Source of the DNA: Streptomyces mutomycini
GTDB taxonomy: Bacteria; Actinomycetota; Actinomycetes; Streptomycetales; Streptomycetaceae
NCBI RefSeq assembly: GCF_001700505.1
Contig: NZ_MAPV01000015.1
Location: forward strand, 1 to 42,420
Direction: 5' to 3'
Length of the DNA stretch: 42,420 nucleotides
Part shown: one piece after another, positions 33,986-42,420 of the stretch
Layout: the number at the start of each line of letters is the position of its first letter
How positions within the stretch are numbered: position 1 is the first letter of the stretch
The notes under the pieces: generated by a model
Database searches by the model: none
What the model saw: only the letters and a program-made list of their open reading frames with translations
Told to the model about the DNA's origin: nothing
Translations under genes and position numbers: made by a program

Positions 33986-34723
33986 TCAGTAGTAGGGGAC
34001 GTAGCGGTCGAGCATGCGGTCGAGGTAGTCGGCGTCGGTCACGGACTTCATCTCGGGCAGCAGTCCGCAGAGCTTCTCGACCGACACACGGGTCATGGAG
34101 AGGGGCCCGTCGACGATCTCGTGCCGTGCCGAGACCCCCAGCCGCTCCTCGATACCGTGGATCACCGCCTGGACCGGCAGCGGCCTGCCGGAGGCGACGT
34201 TGACCACCTCGTTGTCGACGCCCTTCTCGAGCAGTGCGTCGACGGCCCGGGTCAGGTCGGCCGCGTCGATCAGGTCGCGGTGCGCTCCCTGGTAAAGCCG
34301 CACGCTGCCGCTGCGCACCTGCTGTACGAACGCGGGAAGCAGCTGGTGCGGGCGCTGCCAGCGGCCCATCGCGTGACTCACCCGCAGTACGAGCCAGGGC
34401 GCGCCGGATTCGGCGACGATGCGTTCCAGCCGGAGCTTCTGCCTGCCGTACGGCGAGGTCGGCAGCAGCTCGGCGTCCTCGGCCATCGTCGTGTCCCCGG
34501 TGCCGTACAGGGCGTGGGACGCGCTGGACAGGAACACCACGAGGCGGCCGTCGGCGCGGCACCTGCGGGTGACCTCGTCCACCAGGGCGGCCTCGCGGGC
34601 GAACTCGGCCTCGGCGAGGACGCTGGTGCTGGAGACACCGGCGGCCAGCACCGTGGCGTGTGGATGGCGTTCACCGACGGTGGCCAGATTTCGGGCGATG
34701 AAGCCGTTACCGACGATCTCCAT
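33986..34723 (-). CDS. NAD-dependent epimerase/dehydratase family protein, putative NDP-hexose 4-ketoreductase
   Basis: The 245-aa short-chain dehydrogenase has an N-terminal nucleotide-binding start (MEIVGNGFIARNLA; the usual GxxGxxG reads GNGFIA) and the family's active-site pattern S-S-A-S-H (FLSSASHALYG) and SPYGRQKLRLE with Tyr and Lys. It is shorter than the usual 300-plus residues. In deoxysugar clusters such genes reduce the 4-keto group to complete a dideoxyhexose. Its start overlaps the 3-ketoreductase stop by one base. Assignment of the C-4 role is by context. Confidence 0.75.
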   Translation of the reverse strand: MEIVGNGFIARNLATVGERHPHATVLAAGVSSTSVLAEAEFAREAALVDEVTRRCRADGRLVVFLSSASHALYGTGDTTMAEDAELLPTSPYGRQKLRLERIVAESGAPWLVLRVSHAMGRWQRPHQLLPAFVQQVRSGSVRLYQGAHRDLIDAADLTRAVDALLEKGVDNEVVNVASGRPLPVQAVIHGIEERLGVSARHEIVDGPLSMTRVSVEKLCGLLPEMKSVTDADYLDRMLDRYVPYY

Positions 34724-35754
34724 CAGATGTCCTCCGTGGCGGTGACGCGGATCGCCGACTTCGCTATGCCGTCGATCAGTTCGGCGGTTCGTACGGTCGT
34801 GGCGGCCCAGCTGTCGTGGTCCCGGTCGGCTCCCACGGCGACGGTCTGCCGCACGGCGGCGGCGAACGCGGCCACCGAGTTGGCGAACTGGTGCTCGGCA
34901 GGCAGGACGATCTCCTCGGCGTGGTTCTGCCCCTCGATGCGCAGCAGGGGCACCGCGGTCGGCGGCGGAGTGAAGGCACGGTCCACGGAAAGCCGCGCGT
35001 CGCTGCCCCACAGGGTGTAGCGGGAGCCGTAGGTGTGGAGGAAGCCGAAGCTGAGCGTGGCGATCTGCCCGGTGGTCGACGCGAGTACCGCGCTGCCTGC
35101 GACATCGACGTCCGACGCCGGGTCGTGGCGCAGTACGGCCCCGGCGACGGTGAGGTCGTCGCCGAGGAAGTACTGGGCGAGGCGCACCGGGTAGATGCCC
35201 GCGTCCAGCAGGGCGCCGCCGCCGAGCTCGGGCCGGTAGCGGACGTCCTGCGTGGGCAACGGCGGGAAGCAGAACGCCGCGTCGACGTGCCGCAGTTGAC
35301 CGATCCGCCCCTTCGCGACCAGGTCGGCCACGCTCCGGTGGAACCCGTGGTGGACGAAGGCGAGGTTCTCGCGCAGCACCAGGCCGCGCTCCCGTGCGAG
35401 CCGGGTCAGCGCGGTGGTGTCCGCCGCGCAGGTAGTCAGGGGCTTCTCGGCCAGGACGTGCTTGCCCGCTTCGAGCGCGGATCGTACCCAGGAGGAGTGC
35501 AGGGCGTTGGGGACGGACACGTAGACCGCGTCGATGTCGTCCCGTTCGAGCAGCCGCTCGTAGCCGTGCACGGCCTCGCAGTCGAACCGGGATGCGAAGG
35601 ACTCGGCCTTCGCCTGCTCCCGGCTGGCGATGGCGGTGATGACGGTGTCCGGTGTCTCGCGCAGCGCGGGCAGGGTGCGCCGCGCCGCGATCGAGGACGC
35701 GCCGAGCACGCCGACCCGCACGGGGCCGGGTGAGGGGGAAGTACTCAAGTGCAT
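34723..35754 (-). CDS. Gfo/Idh/MocA oxidoreductase, NDP-hexose 3-ketoreductase
   Basis: The 343-aa protein has a Rossmann fold starting VRVGVLGASSIAARRTLPAL, then the family's AEKPLTTC motif (lysine of the active site) and GGGALLDAGIYPVRLAQYFLG. It resembles the NDP-hexose 3-ketoreductases that act after the 2,3-dehydratase, with which it overlaps by 10 bp. The reaction reduces the 3-keto-2,6-dideoxy intermediate. The C-3 stereochemistry cannot be predicted. Translational coupling with the dehydratase supports the paired step. Confidence 0.88.
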   Translation of the reverse strand: MHLSTSPSPGPVRVGVLGASSIAARRTLPALRETPDTVITAIASREQAKAESFASRFDCEAVHGYERLLERDDIDAVYVSVPNALHSSWVRSALEAGKHVLAEKPLTTCAADTTALTRLARERGLVLRENLAFVHHGFHRSVADLVAKGRIGQLRHVDAAFCFPPLPTQDVRYRPELGGGALLDAGIYPVRLAQYFLGDDLTVAGAVLRHDPASDVDVAGSAVLASTTGQIATLSFGFLHTYGSRYTLWGSDARLSVDRAFTPPPTAVPLLRIEGQNHAEEIVLPAEHQFANSVAAFAAAVRQTVAVGADRDHDSWAATTVRTAELIDGIAKSAIRVTATEDI

Positions 35755-37250
35755 TCTCCTCCGGCTGGGCCCAGCAGGCTGTGCAGGCACGCGAGCAGGG
35801 TCCTGGCCTGGATGTTCAGGTAGTTGCTGTGCTGCACGAGGTCCGACAGCTGGTGAACGGTCAGCCAACGGAAGTCGTCCGGCTCCACCAGCTCGCGCTC
35901 CGCGCGGAGTTCGACGATCAGATAGCGGCTGCGCGTGTGGAAGAACCGACCGCCCTCCTCGGACAGCACGGTGTCGAAGTGGACGGCGTCGGCGGGGGCG
36001 TGCAGCACCTCGTCCAGGAACGGGGGAGCGGCCTCGGACGGAAGAACAGCGTAGTTCTCCGGAGTGCACTGCACGGTGGGCGCCAGTTCGACAGCGTCCA
36101 TGAACCCGGGTTCGGAGCCGACCCGGACCAGGACGTGCAGTACGCCGCCGATCCGCTGCACGAGGAAGGCTGCGACGCCCTGACCGCGCGCCTCGATCAT
36201 CGGCTGGGTCCAGCTGGCGACCTCGCGGCTGCCGGTCCGGACGTCCACTGCCATCACGTCGAAGAACACTCCACGGTCGTGCGAGATGCGGTCCTCGGAG
36301 CGCTGCCAGTTGCGGACGCTGCCGAGATCCACCAGGTGCGCTTCGCCCGTGAAGCCGCCCCGCGCCCCTGTGAACCAGTTGCGGACGGAGCCAGGGGAGT
36401 GCAGTGCGCCGTATCCGGGATCCAGTGATCTGGCCAGTGCGGAGCCGATGCTTGCGTCCTCCACCGGCCAGGGCGCGGCCGGTGCACCGTCGAAGGCCCA
36501 CGGGCCGGAGGGCGAAGGGGAGGTGAGCGGGAAGCAGGCCATGACCGAGCGCGAGTCCATGTTCACCAGGTCGTCCACCGACAGCAGGGCGTGCAGCTGT
36601 CCTACGGACAGCCAGTAGAAGCCGTCCAGTAACTCCACGTCATCGGATGTAGCGACAATGATGTTTCGATTCCGTTTCCGGTAGAACCAGGATCCTTGCT
36701 CCGACTGGAGAACATCGGCCAGCACCTGGTGCCGGGATGCGTTCCGGAAGAAGTCGAGATAGGGAACCGGCCGGCCGCCGTGCACCCGGGTGTAGTTACT
36801 CCGGGTCGCCTGCACCGTGGGCGATATCTGTACCTTGTTGTGATTGCCCGGCTCCATCTTTGCCTGCATCAGGCAATGCGGTATGCCGTCGAATTCCTTG
36901 ACCAGGATGCCCAGTACGCCGACTTCGGGTTGATTGATGATCGGCTGGTCCCATTCGGGCACCGCCCCGGAGGCGTTCCGAAACCGTAGACCCTGGACCG
37001 AAAAGAATTTCCCGCTCTCGTGGACGAGGTTTCCGTGCGGCTCCTCGAAACGCCAGCCTTTCAGCTTGTTGAACGGGATGCGGCGTATCTCTGAACTTTC
37101 TCTTTCGACGTACGCGGCGAACCATGCGTGAAATTCCCGCAGGCTGGAGACAGCCCGGTCGGCTTCTCGTATGGAGCGGGCTATTCCGGCTGCTGAGCGG
37201 GTCTCCGGCTTGGTTAAGGCATCGGCGCTGCCCGGCAGGGCGTGCGTCAT
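35745..37250 (-). CDS. NDP-hexose 2,3-dehydratase
   Basis: The 501-aa protein has two related halves of about 220 residues, the tandem arrangement of NDP-hexose 2,3-dehydratases (EryBVI/TylCVI type). Matching segments are ISPTVQATRSNY in the first half and LAPTVQCTPENY in the second; each half also has FFxVQGLRF/VFFDVMAVDV and FYWLSVGQL/FRWLTVHQL. The enzyme removes C-2 hydroxyl from NDP-4-keto-6-deoxyglucose, committing it to 2-deoxy sugars. ATG 37250 has AAGGAG about 10 bp upstream. It is the first gene of the leftward operon. Confidence 0.95.
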   Translation of the reverse strand: MTHALPGSADALTKPETRSAAGIARSIREADRAVSSLREFHAWFAAYVERESSEIRRIPFNKLKGWRFEEPHGNLVHESGKFFSVQGLRFRNASGAVPEWDQPIINQPEVGVLGILVKEFDGIPHCLMQAKMEPGNHNKVQISPTVQATRSNYTRVHGGRPVPYLDFFRNASRHQVLADVLQSEQGSWFYRKRNRNIIVATSDDVELLDGFYWLSVGQLHALLSVDDLVNMDSRSVMACFPLTSPSPSGPWAFDGAPAAPWPVEDASIGSALARSLDPGYGALHSPGSVRNWFTGARGGFTGEAHLVDLGSVRNWQRSEDRISHDRGVFFDVMAVDVRTGSREVASWTQPMIEARGQGVAAFLVQRIGGVLHVLVRVGSEPGFMDAVELAPTVQCTPENYAVLPSEAAPPFLDEVLHAPADAVHFDTVLSEEGGRFFHTRSRYLIVELRAERELVEPDDFRWLTVHQLSDLVQHSNYLNIQARTLLACLHSLLGPAGGECT

Positions 37251-37292
37251 CAGTAGTCGCTCCTTGTTCCCTGGCTGTCCCCTGGCGCGGAT

Positions 37293-37309
37293 TGTAACCA
37301 GTGTGTAAC
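37293..37309 (-). promoter_or_regulatory. 11-bp-spaced direct repeat in the deoxysugar promoter
   Basis: On the minus strand GTTACA occurs at 37309-37304 and 37298-37293, exactly 11 bp apart, 43 bp or more before the dehydratase start. Heptamer repeats at 11-bp spacing are the usual layout of SARP activator sites. TACAAT overlaps the second copy and could be a -10. No SARP gene is in the window. Confidence 0.4.
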
Positions 37310-37483
37310 TAGCGGAGGAAGGCATTCAGTAGGGACGGCTGCGGCGCGGCGCCCCTTCAGGTACTGCCAACTCCTGCTATCGCCCGGATCGTGTCTGGGC
37401 ATACACTTCCTGAGCCCTGCTAGTCCTACGTCTCCGGTGCTCAGCTGTCAACACTTTCCAGGGCGCGCTGCGGGCGAAAAAAG

Positions 37484-37496
37484 CGCAAATTTTGCG
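37484..37496. promoter_or_regulatory. Palindrome 1 in the divergent PKS/deoxysugar promoter
   Basis: CGCAAA-T-TTTGCG is an exact 6-bp inverted repeat around one base, in the 417-bp AT-richer gap between the two divergent operons. It may be an operator; nothing else supports it. Confidence 0.4.
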
Positions 37497-37567
37497 GGTG
37501 TTTCCATGCCCCGAACAGCCGTCCCCGTGCTGACAGGGACCGCACCTGGAAGACTAGTTGAACAGCT

Positions 37568-37584
37568 TGACGTGATCCACGTCA
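37568..37584. promoter_or_regulatory. Palindrome 2 in the divergent PKS/deoxysugar promoter
   Basis: TGACGTG-ATC-CACGTCA is an exact 7-bp inverted repeat with a 3-bp spacer, 84 bp before the PKS start. It is overlapped by a possible -35 (TTGACG, 37567-37572). Its symmetry and position suggest binding by a dimeric regulator of the PKS genes. Confidence 0.5.
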
Positions 37585-37667
37585 CATTGCCTCTGTTTGA
37601 TGGCCTATGGCAGTATTGATGTTGCGCTTCTCCGCTGCTCTATAGCTGTGATTGGCTGGGGTTCACT

Positions 37668-40600
37668 TTGTCCAGGAGTTCTCGTTCGCTGCGGCGCGAT
37701 AATGAGGCCGATCAGATTGCTGTGATCGGTCTTTCCTGCCGTCTGCCGCGGGCCGACTCATCGGCGCGATTATGGGAACTCCTGCGCGACGGGGTCGACG
37801 CCATTACCCCGCTGCCCTCGGGGCGGTGGCAACAGCGCTCCTCCGAAGAAGTGGAGGTGGTCTGCGAACGAGGCGGATTCCTCGACCGGGTCGATCAGTT
37901 CGACGCCGACTTCTTCGGCATCTCGCCGCGCGAGGCAGCGGCCATGGATCCTCAGCAGCGCCTCGCGCTCGAACTCGGCTGGGAACTGCTGGAGAACGGC
38001 GGCATCACCTCCGAGCGCATGGCCGCCCTGCGCGCCGGCGTCTTCGTCGGCGCGATGAACGACGATTACGCGACCCTCACCCGGCAGCGCAGTTCGCAAG
38101 CGGTCTCGCACCACACTCTCGCCGGTCTGCAGCGAAGCATGATCGCCAACCGGCTCTCCTACCTCCTCGGTGTGAACGGCCCCAGCCTCACCATCGATTC
38201 GGGCCAGTCGTCCTCCCTGGTCGCCGTCCACATGGCATGCCAGAGCCTCCGCGCGGGAGAGTGCGAGATCGCCCTCGCCGGCGGGGTGAACCTCAACCTC
38301 AGCTTCGACGGCACCCTGAGCGTCTCCCGGTTCGGCGGGCTCTCCCCCGACGGCCGCTGCTACACCTTCGACGCCCGCGCCAACGGCTACGTACGGGGCG
38401 AGGGCGGCGGCTTCGTCCTCCTCAAGCCCCTGGCGCAGGCGCTGCGGGATGGCGACCACATCCACGGCGTGTTGCGCGGCAGCGCCGTCAACAACGGCGG
38501 CGGTGACAGCCTCACCACCCCCAGCCAGCAGGCCCAGGAGGATGTACTCCGCCGGGCGTACACCGCGGCGGGAGTACGCCCCGAGGACATCCAGTACGTC
38601 GAACTCCACGGCACCGGCACAGCTGTCGGCGACCCCATCGAGGCCGCGGCGCTCGCCACCGTGCTCGGCTCCGTCCGCCCGGCGGACGCACCCTTGCAGG
38701 TCGGCTCGGCCAAGACGAACGTCGGCCACCTGGAGGGCGCCGCTGGCATCGTCGGCCTGCTCAAGGTCCTGCTCTCCCTGGAGGCGGGGGAGCTCCCCGC
38801 CAGCCTCAACTTCGAAACACCCAACCCGGCCATCCCGCTGTCTGACTGGCACCTCCAGGTCCAGACCGAGCGCTCGCCCTGGCCGCGTCCGGACATATCG
38901 CTGGTGGCCGGTGTGTCGTCGTTCGGCCTGGGCGGGACGAACGCGCACGTGGTGGTGGAGCAGGCTCCCGTGGTGAAGCGGGCCCCGGTGGTGGAGCAGG
39001 AACAGATTCACGTGGCGGAGCCTGCGGGGGGTGTGGTGCCGTGGGTGATTTCGGGCCGGTCGGCTGCGGGGTTGCGTGGGCAGGCGGCGCGGTTGCGGGA
39101 GTTCGTGACGTCGTCGGACGTCTCGCTTGCGGATGTCGGCCATTCGCTGGTGTCGTCGCGGGCGGGGATGGAGCACCGGGCGGTGGTGCTGGGGTCGGAT
39201 CGTGAGGAGTTGGTGGCCGCTCTGGAGGCGGTGGCGGCGGGTGAGCCGGCTGAGGGTGTGGTCTCCGGAGTGCGGCGCGAGGGTGCGTCGGGCGTGGTGT
39301 TCGTGTTCCCGGGGCAGGGTGCGCAGTGGGCGGGCATGGCTGTCGGGCTGCTGGTCTCCTCGCCGGTTTTCGCGGGGCGGTTCGGTGAGTGCGTGACCGC
39401 GTTGGAGCCATACATCGACTGGGTGCCGGAGGATGTGCTGGCAGGGCGGGAGGGTGCACCGTCCCTTGAACGGGTGGATGTGGTCCAGCCGTTGCTGTGG
39501 GCGGTGATGGTGTCTCTCGCGCAGGTGTGGCGTGCTCACGGGGTGCAGCCTGCTGCTGTGGTGGGGCATTCGCAGGGTGAGTTGGCGGCTGCGGTGGTGG
39601 CGGGGGTGCTGTCGCTGGAGGATGCGGCGCGTGTTGTGGCGTTGCGGAGTCAGTTGATCGGGCGGGAGTTGGCCGGTCGGGGTGGCATGGTGTCGTTGCC
39701 GTTGGCGGAGGATGCCGCGTCGGAGCTGATCGGTCCGTGGTCGGGTCGGGTCAGTGTGGCGACGGTGAACGGGCCGCGTTCGACGGTGGTGGCCGGTGAG
39801 GCGGTGGCGCTGGATGAGCTGATGGCGGTGTGCGAGCGTGATGAGGTGCGTGCGCGCCGGATTCCGGTGGATTACGGGTCGCACAGTCCGCAGGTCGAGC
39901 TGCTGAGGGACGCACTGTTGGAGCTGGCTGCTCCGGTGGTGCCGCGTTCGGGTGACGTGCCGATGTATTCGTCGGTGACTGCGGAGTTGCTGGCGGAGGG
40001 TGTGGCGGACGGGGATTACTGGTATCGCAATCTGCGTCAGCCGGTGCGTTTCGAGGAGACGGTTCGCGGGCTCATTGCTGACGGTCACACCATGTTCGTG
40101 GAGGTGAGCGCGCATCCGGTGCTGACGTCTCCGGTGGAGGAGACCGGTGAGGCGATGGGCATCGAGGTGTACGCGGGCGGCACCCTGCGCCGTGATCAGG
40201 GTGACCGCCGTCGGTTCCTGTCCTCGCTGGGCGAGTTATGGGCCAACGGCGGCACGCCCGACTGGTCGGCGGTCTTCGCCGGCATCGATGTCCGCCGGGT
40301 CGCGCTGCCGACCTACGCCTTCCAGACCAAGCACTACTGGCTCGACAGCGCGGTCGCGTACCCCGAGGCCGGGGGCGCCACGTCGGCGGCAGTCGGCACG
40401 TACGACAGCAGTGACACCAGCGGTGCGGACGACGTGGCGCCGAACGTCTCGCACGCGGTGCGGGCCCACACGGCAGCCGTGCTGGGGCACGGCGCTGCGG
40501 AGGAGGTCGACGTACGGCGCTCGTTCAAGGACCTGGGCTTCGACTCGATCATGCTCGGTGATCTGCGCAGTCGGCTGAACACCGTGCTGGACCAGCGGCT

Positions 40601-42420
40601 GACCACGGCCGCCCTCTTCTCGCACCCCACCCCGGCCCGGCTGGCAGGACACCTGGAGTCCGTACGCGGCAGTGCCGGAGACCGGCGGCCTGCCGCCGTC
40701 ACGGTGCGTGAGCCTGACCGCGACCGTGCGGCGGACTGCGCGGAAGATCCGATCGCCATCGTGGCAATGAGCTGCCGCTTTCCCGGCGGGGTGAGTTCTC
40801 CCGAGGACCTGTGGCGGCTCCTTTCCACGGGCCAGGACGCGATCTCGAGCTACCCCGACGACCGCGGCTGGGACCTGGAACGGTTGCTGAGCCCGGACGG
40901 CCGGGGCCGCGTCTCCACCGGAGTCGGCGGCTTCGTCGACGGCGCCACGGACTTCGACCCGCGCTTCTTCGGGATATCCCCGCGCGAAGCGCTGGCCATG
41001 GACCCGCAGCAGCGGCTGCTGCTGGAAACCTCGTGGGAGCTGCTGGAGCGCGCCGGCATCGATCCGGAGCTTCTGCGCGGCAGCAGGACCGGCGTGTTCG
41101 TCGGCACGATGGACCAGGAGTACGGCCCCCGGCTGCACGAGGCCCCGGAGACGCTCGACGGCCTGATGCTCACCGGCAAGACGACCAGCGTCGCCTCGGG
41201 CCGCATCGCATACGTGCTCGGACTGACCGGGCCCGCGCTCACCGTCGACACCGCCTGCTCGTCCTCACTGGTGGCGCTCCACCTGGCCGTGGCGTCTCTG
41301 CGGCGCGGCGAGTGCTCGCTGGCCCTCGCAGGCGGCGCCACCGTGCTGTCGACACCGGGCATCTTCACCGAGATGACCAGCCAGCAGGGGCTGGCGCTCG
41401 ACGGCCGCTGCAAGGCCTTCGCCGGCGCCGCCGACGGGACCGGCTTCTCGGAAGGTGCCGGGATGCTGCTGGTCGAGCGGCTCTCCGACGCACGCCGCAA
41501 CGGCCACCGTGTGCTCGCGGTCGTACGTGGCTCCGCGATCAACCAGGACGGCGCGTCCAACGGCCTCACCGCGCCCAACGGGCTCTCCCAGCAGCAGGTC
41601 GTAAGGGACGCCTGGGCCAGCGCCGGGCTCGGCTCCGCCGACGTGGACATGCTGGAGGCCCACGGCACCGGAACCGCACTTGGCGACCCCATCGAGGCGG
41701 ATGCGCTGCTGGCGACGTACGGTCAGGACAGGGCCGAAGACCGGCCGCTGCTGCTCGGCTCGCTCAAGTCCAACATCGGCCACACGCAGGCCGCAGCGGG
41801 TGTCGCGGGCGTCATCAAGTCGGTACTGGCCATCCGGCACGGCCTCGTGCCGGCCACGCTCCACGTCGACGAACCGACGCCCGAGGTGGACTGGTCCACC
41901 GGAGCGGTGCGCCTGGCCACGGAGAGCACCCCCTGGCCCGAGGCCAGCCCGGTCCGGCGGGCCGGTGTCTCCTCGTTCGGCATCAGCGGGACCAACGCCC
42001 ACGTCATCGTCGAGCAGGCACCCGTCGACGCTGCGGCCTCCGCGGCGGCACCCGTGCCCGGCGCGCGGCTGCGCGAGGACGGCCCGCTTCCCTGGATCGT
42101 CTCGGGCCGCACAGCGGCAGGACTGCGCGCACAGGCCGCACGGCTGCGGCGGTTCGCCGCCGACAGCGGGGCGACGGACGAGGAGCTGGGACGCGCCCTG
42201 GCCATCACCAGGTCTGCGCTGGAACACCGCGCCGTCGTGGTGGCGGAGGACCGCGAGACGCTCCTGGCCGGACTCGGCGCGCTGGAGACGGGCGAATCCG
42301 CTGCCCATGTGTTCAGCGGCCAGGTGTCCGGCGAGCCGGGCGCCGTGGTGTTCGTGTTCCCGGGTCAGGGTTCGCAGTGGGTGGGTATGGCGGTGGGGCT
42401 GTTGGATTCGTCTGGGGTGT
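37668..42420 (+). CDS. Type I modular polyketide synthase: KSQ-AT-ACP loading module and start of module 1 (partial)
   Basis: The gene runs off the right edge; 1584 codons are visible. The first ketosynthase (residues about 14-430) has glutamine Q180 in [14 protein letters not shown] in place of the active-site cysteine, so it is a KSQ that decarboxylates the loaded acyl group. AT (about 540-845) has RVDVVQ, GHSQGE (S635) and YGSH, pointing to methylmalonyl-CoA. ACP has LGFDSIM with S960. Module 1 then begins: KS (from about residue 1025) with C1197 in VDTACSSSL, and the first part of an AT. A propionyl starter is predicted. The start is placed at TTG 37668, the most upstream plausible one after an in-frame stop at 37617-37619. 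Confidence 0.93.
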   Translation, partial: MSRSSRSLRRDNEADQIAVIGLSCRLPRADSSARLWELLRDGVDAITPLPSGRWQQRSSEEVEVVCERGGFLDRVDQFDADFFGISPREAAAMDPQQRLALELGWELLENGGITSERMAALRAGVFVGAMNDDYATLTRQRSSQAVSHHTLAGLQRSMIANRLSYLLGVNGPSLTIDSGQSSSLVAVHMACQSLRAGECEIALAGGVNLNLSFDGTLSVSRFGGLSPDGRCYTFDARANGYVRGEGGGFVLLKPLAQALRDGDHIHGVLRGSAVNNGGGDSLTTPSQQAQEDVLRRAYTAAGVRPEDIQYVELHGTGTAVGDPIEAAALATVLGSVRPADAPLQVGSAKTNVGHLEGAAGIVGLLKVLLSLEAGELPASLNFETPNPAIPLSDWHLQVQTERSPWPRPDISLVAGVSSFGLGGTNAHVVVEQAPVVKRAPVVEQEQIHVAEPAGGVVPWVISGRSAAGLRGQAARLREFVTSSDVSLADVGHSLVSSRAGMEHRAVVLGSDREELVAALEAVAAGEPAEGVVSGVRREGASGVVFVFPGQGAQWAGMAVGLLVSSPVFAGRFGECVTALEPYIDWVPEDVLAGREGAPSLERVDVVQPLLWAVMVSLAQVWRAHGVQPAAVVGHSQGELAAAVVAGVLSLEDAARVVALRSQLIGRELAGRGGMVSLPLAEDAASELIGPWSGRVSVATVNGPRSTVVAGEAVALDELMAVCERDEVRARRIPVDYGSHSPQVELLRDALLELAAPVVPRSGDVPMYSSVTAELLAEGVADGDYWYRNLRQPVRFEETVRGLIADGHTMFVEVSAHPVLTSPVEETGEAMGIEVYAGGTLRRDQGDRRRFLSSLGELWANGGTPDWSAVFAGIDVRRVALPTYAFQTKHYWLDSAVAYPEAGGATSAAVGTYDSSDTSGADDVAPNVSHAVRAHTAAVLGHGAAEEVDVRRSFKDLGFDSIMLGDLRSRLNTVLDQRLTTAALFSHPTPARLAGHLESVRGSAGDRRPAAVTVREPDRDRAADCAEDPIAIVAMSCRFPGGVSSPEDLWRLLSTGQDAISSYPDDRGWDLERLLSPDGRGRVSTGVGGFVDGATDFDPRFFGISPREALAMDPQQRLLLETSWELLERAGIDPELLRGSRTGVFVGTMDQEYGPRLHEAPETLDGLMLTGKTTSVASGRIAYVLGLTGPALTVDTACSSSLVALHLAVASLRRGECSLALAGGATVLSTPGIFTEMTSQQGLALDGRCKAFAGAADGTGFSEGAGMLLVERLSDARRNGHRVLAVVRGSAINQDGASNGLTAPNGLSQQQVVRDAWASAGLGSADVDMLEAHGTGTALGDPIEADALLATYGQDRAEDRPLLLGSLKSNIGHTQAAAGVAGVIKSVLAIRHGLVPATLHVDEPTPEVDWSTGAVRLATESTPWPEASPVRRAGVSSFGISGTNAHVIVEQAPVDAAASAAAPVPGARLREDGPLPWIVSGRTAAGLRAQAARLRRFAADSGATDEELGRALAITRSALEHRAVVVAEDRETLLAGLGALETGESAAHVFSGQVSGEPGAVVFVFPGQGSQWVGMAVGLLDSSGV

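Noticed and set aside
41256..41258. Second KS also being a KSQ
   Set aside because: Its active-site codon is TGC (cysteine) in VDTACSSSL, so it is a normal condensing domain.

Overview
The window is very GC-rich, with strong G/C bias at third codon positions, actinobacterial gene families (DUF2510, FadR-type GntR, CebR-like LacI, modular type I PKS), GTG/TTG starts and several start-stop overlaps. It looks like a Streptomyces chromosome arm. No rRNA, CRISPR array, integrase or transposase was recognised; one tRNA-Pro(GGG) is present. Family names are read from protein sequence by eye and no database search was run.

Layout. (1) 1-3262: a DUF2510 membrane protein, a NarL-type response regulator with its histidine kinase (both minus strand), and a small membrane protein. 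(2) 3277-7284: a FadR-family regulator and lutABC (lactate oxidation). Matching TGGTCNGACCA operators precede the regulator and lutA, and a 68-bp perfect palindrome lies between them. (3) 7309-8030: a secreted fascin-like beta-trefoil protein. (4) 8449-16017: a minus-strand carbohydrate operon (Tat-like lipoprotein binding protein, two ABC permeases, a 2-hydroxyacid dehydrogenase with altered cofactor and catalytic motifs, a DUF2264 protein), preceded by its likely regulator, a DeoR-type HTH fused to a LacI-type sugar-sensing domain. (5) 16122-19514: a TauE/SafE exporter, an APC amino acid permease and a helical-repeat hypothetical protein. (6) 19890-24009: a three-gene overlapping operon of an FGGY kinase and two FAD proteins resembling GlpK/GlpA/GlpB. 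(7) 24028-28342: small membrane proteins (one DUF350), a DUF309 protein and a LAL-like STAND ATPase without its LuxR helix-turn-helix. (8) 28393-31634: tRNA-Pro, then a CebR-like regulator and a GH6 cellulase, flanked by two copies of an imperfect repeat of about 140 bp. A broken ricin-type lectin (CBM13) remnant lies inside. (9) 31783-42420: the left part of a glycosylated type I polyketide cluster. Going leftwards are deoxysugar genes (2,3-dehydratase, 3-ketoreductase, putative 4-ketoreductase), a glycosyltransferase and a type II thioesterase. Going rightwards is the first PKS gene, KSQ-AT-ACP-KS-AT, cut by the window edge.

How they work together. The lut genes oxidise lactate under a local FadR-type repressor. 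The DUF2264 operon imports an unidentified oligosaccharide and processes it in the cytoplasm. The CebR-like protein probably represses the secreted cellulase through an exact CebR box. The polyketide cluster is predicted to start from propionate (decarboxylated methylmalonate) and to attach a 2,6-dideoxyhexose. Its left border lies just beyond the second copy of the tRNA-flanking repeat, which suggests, but does not prove, past insertion or recombination at this locus.
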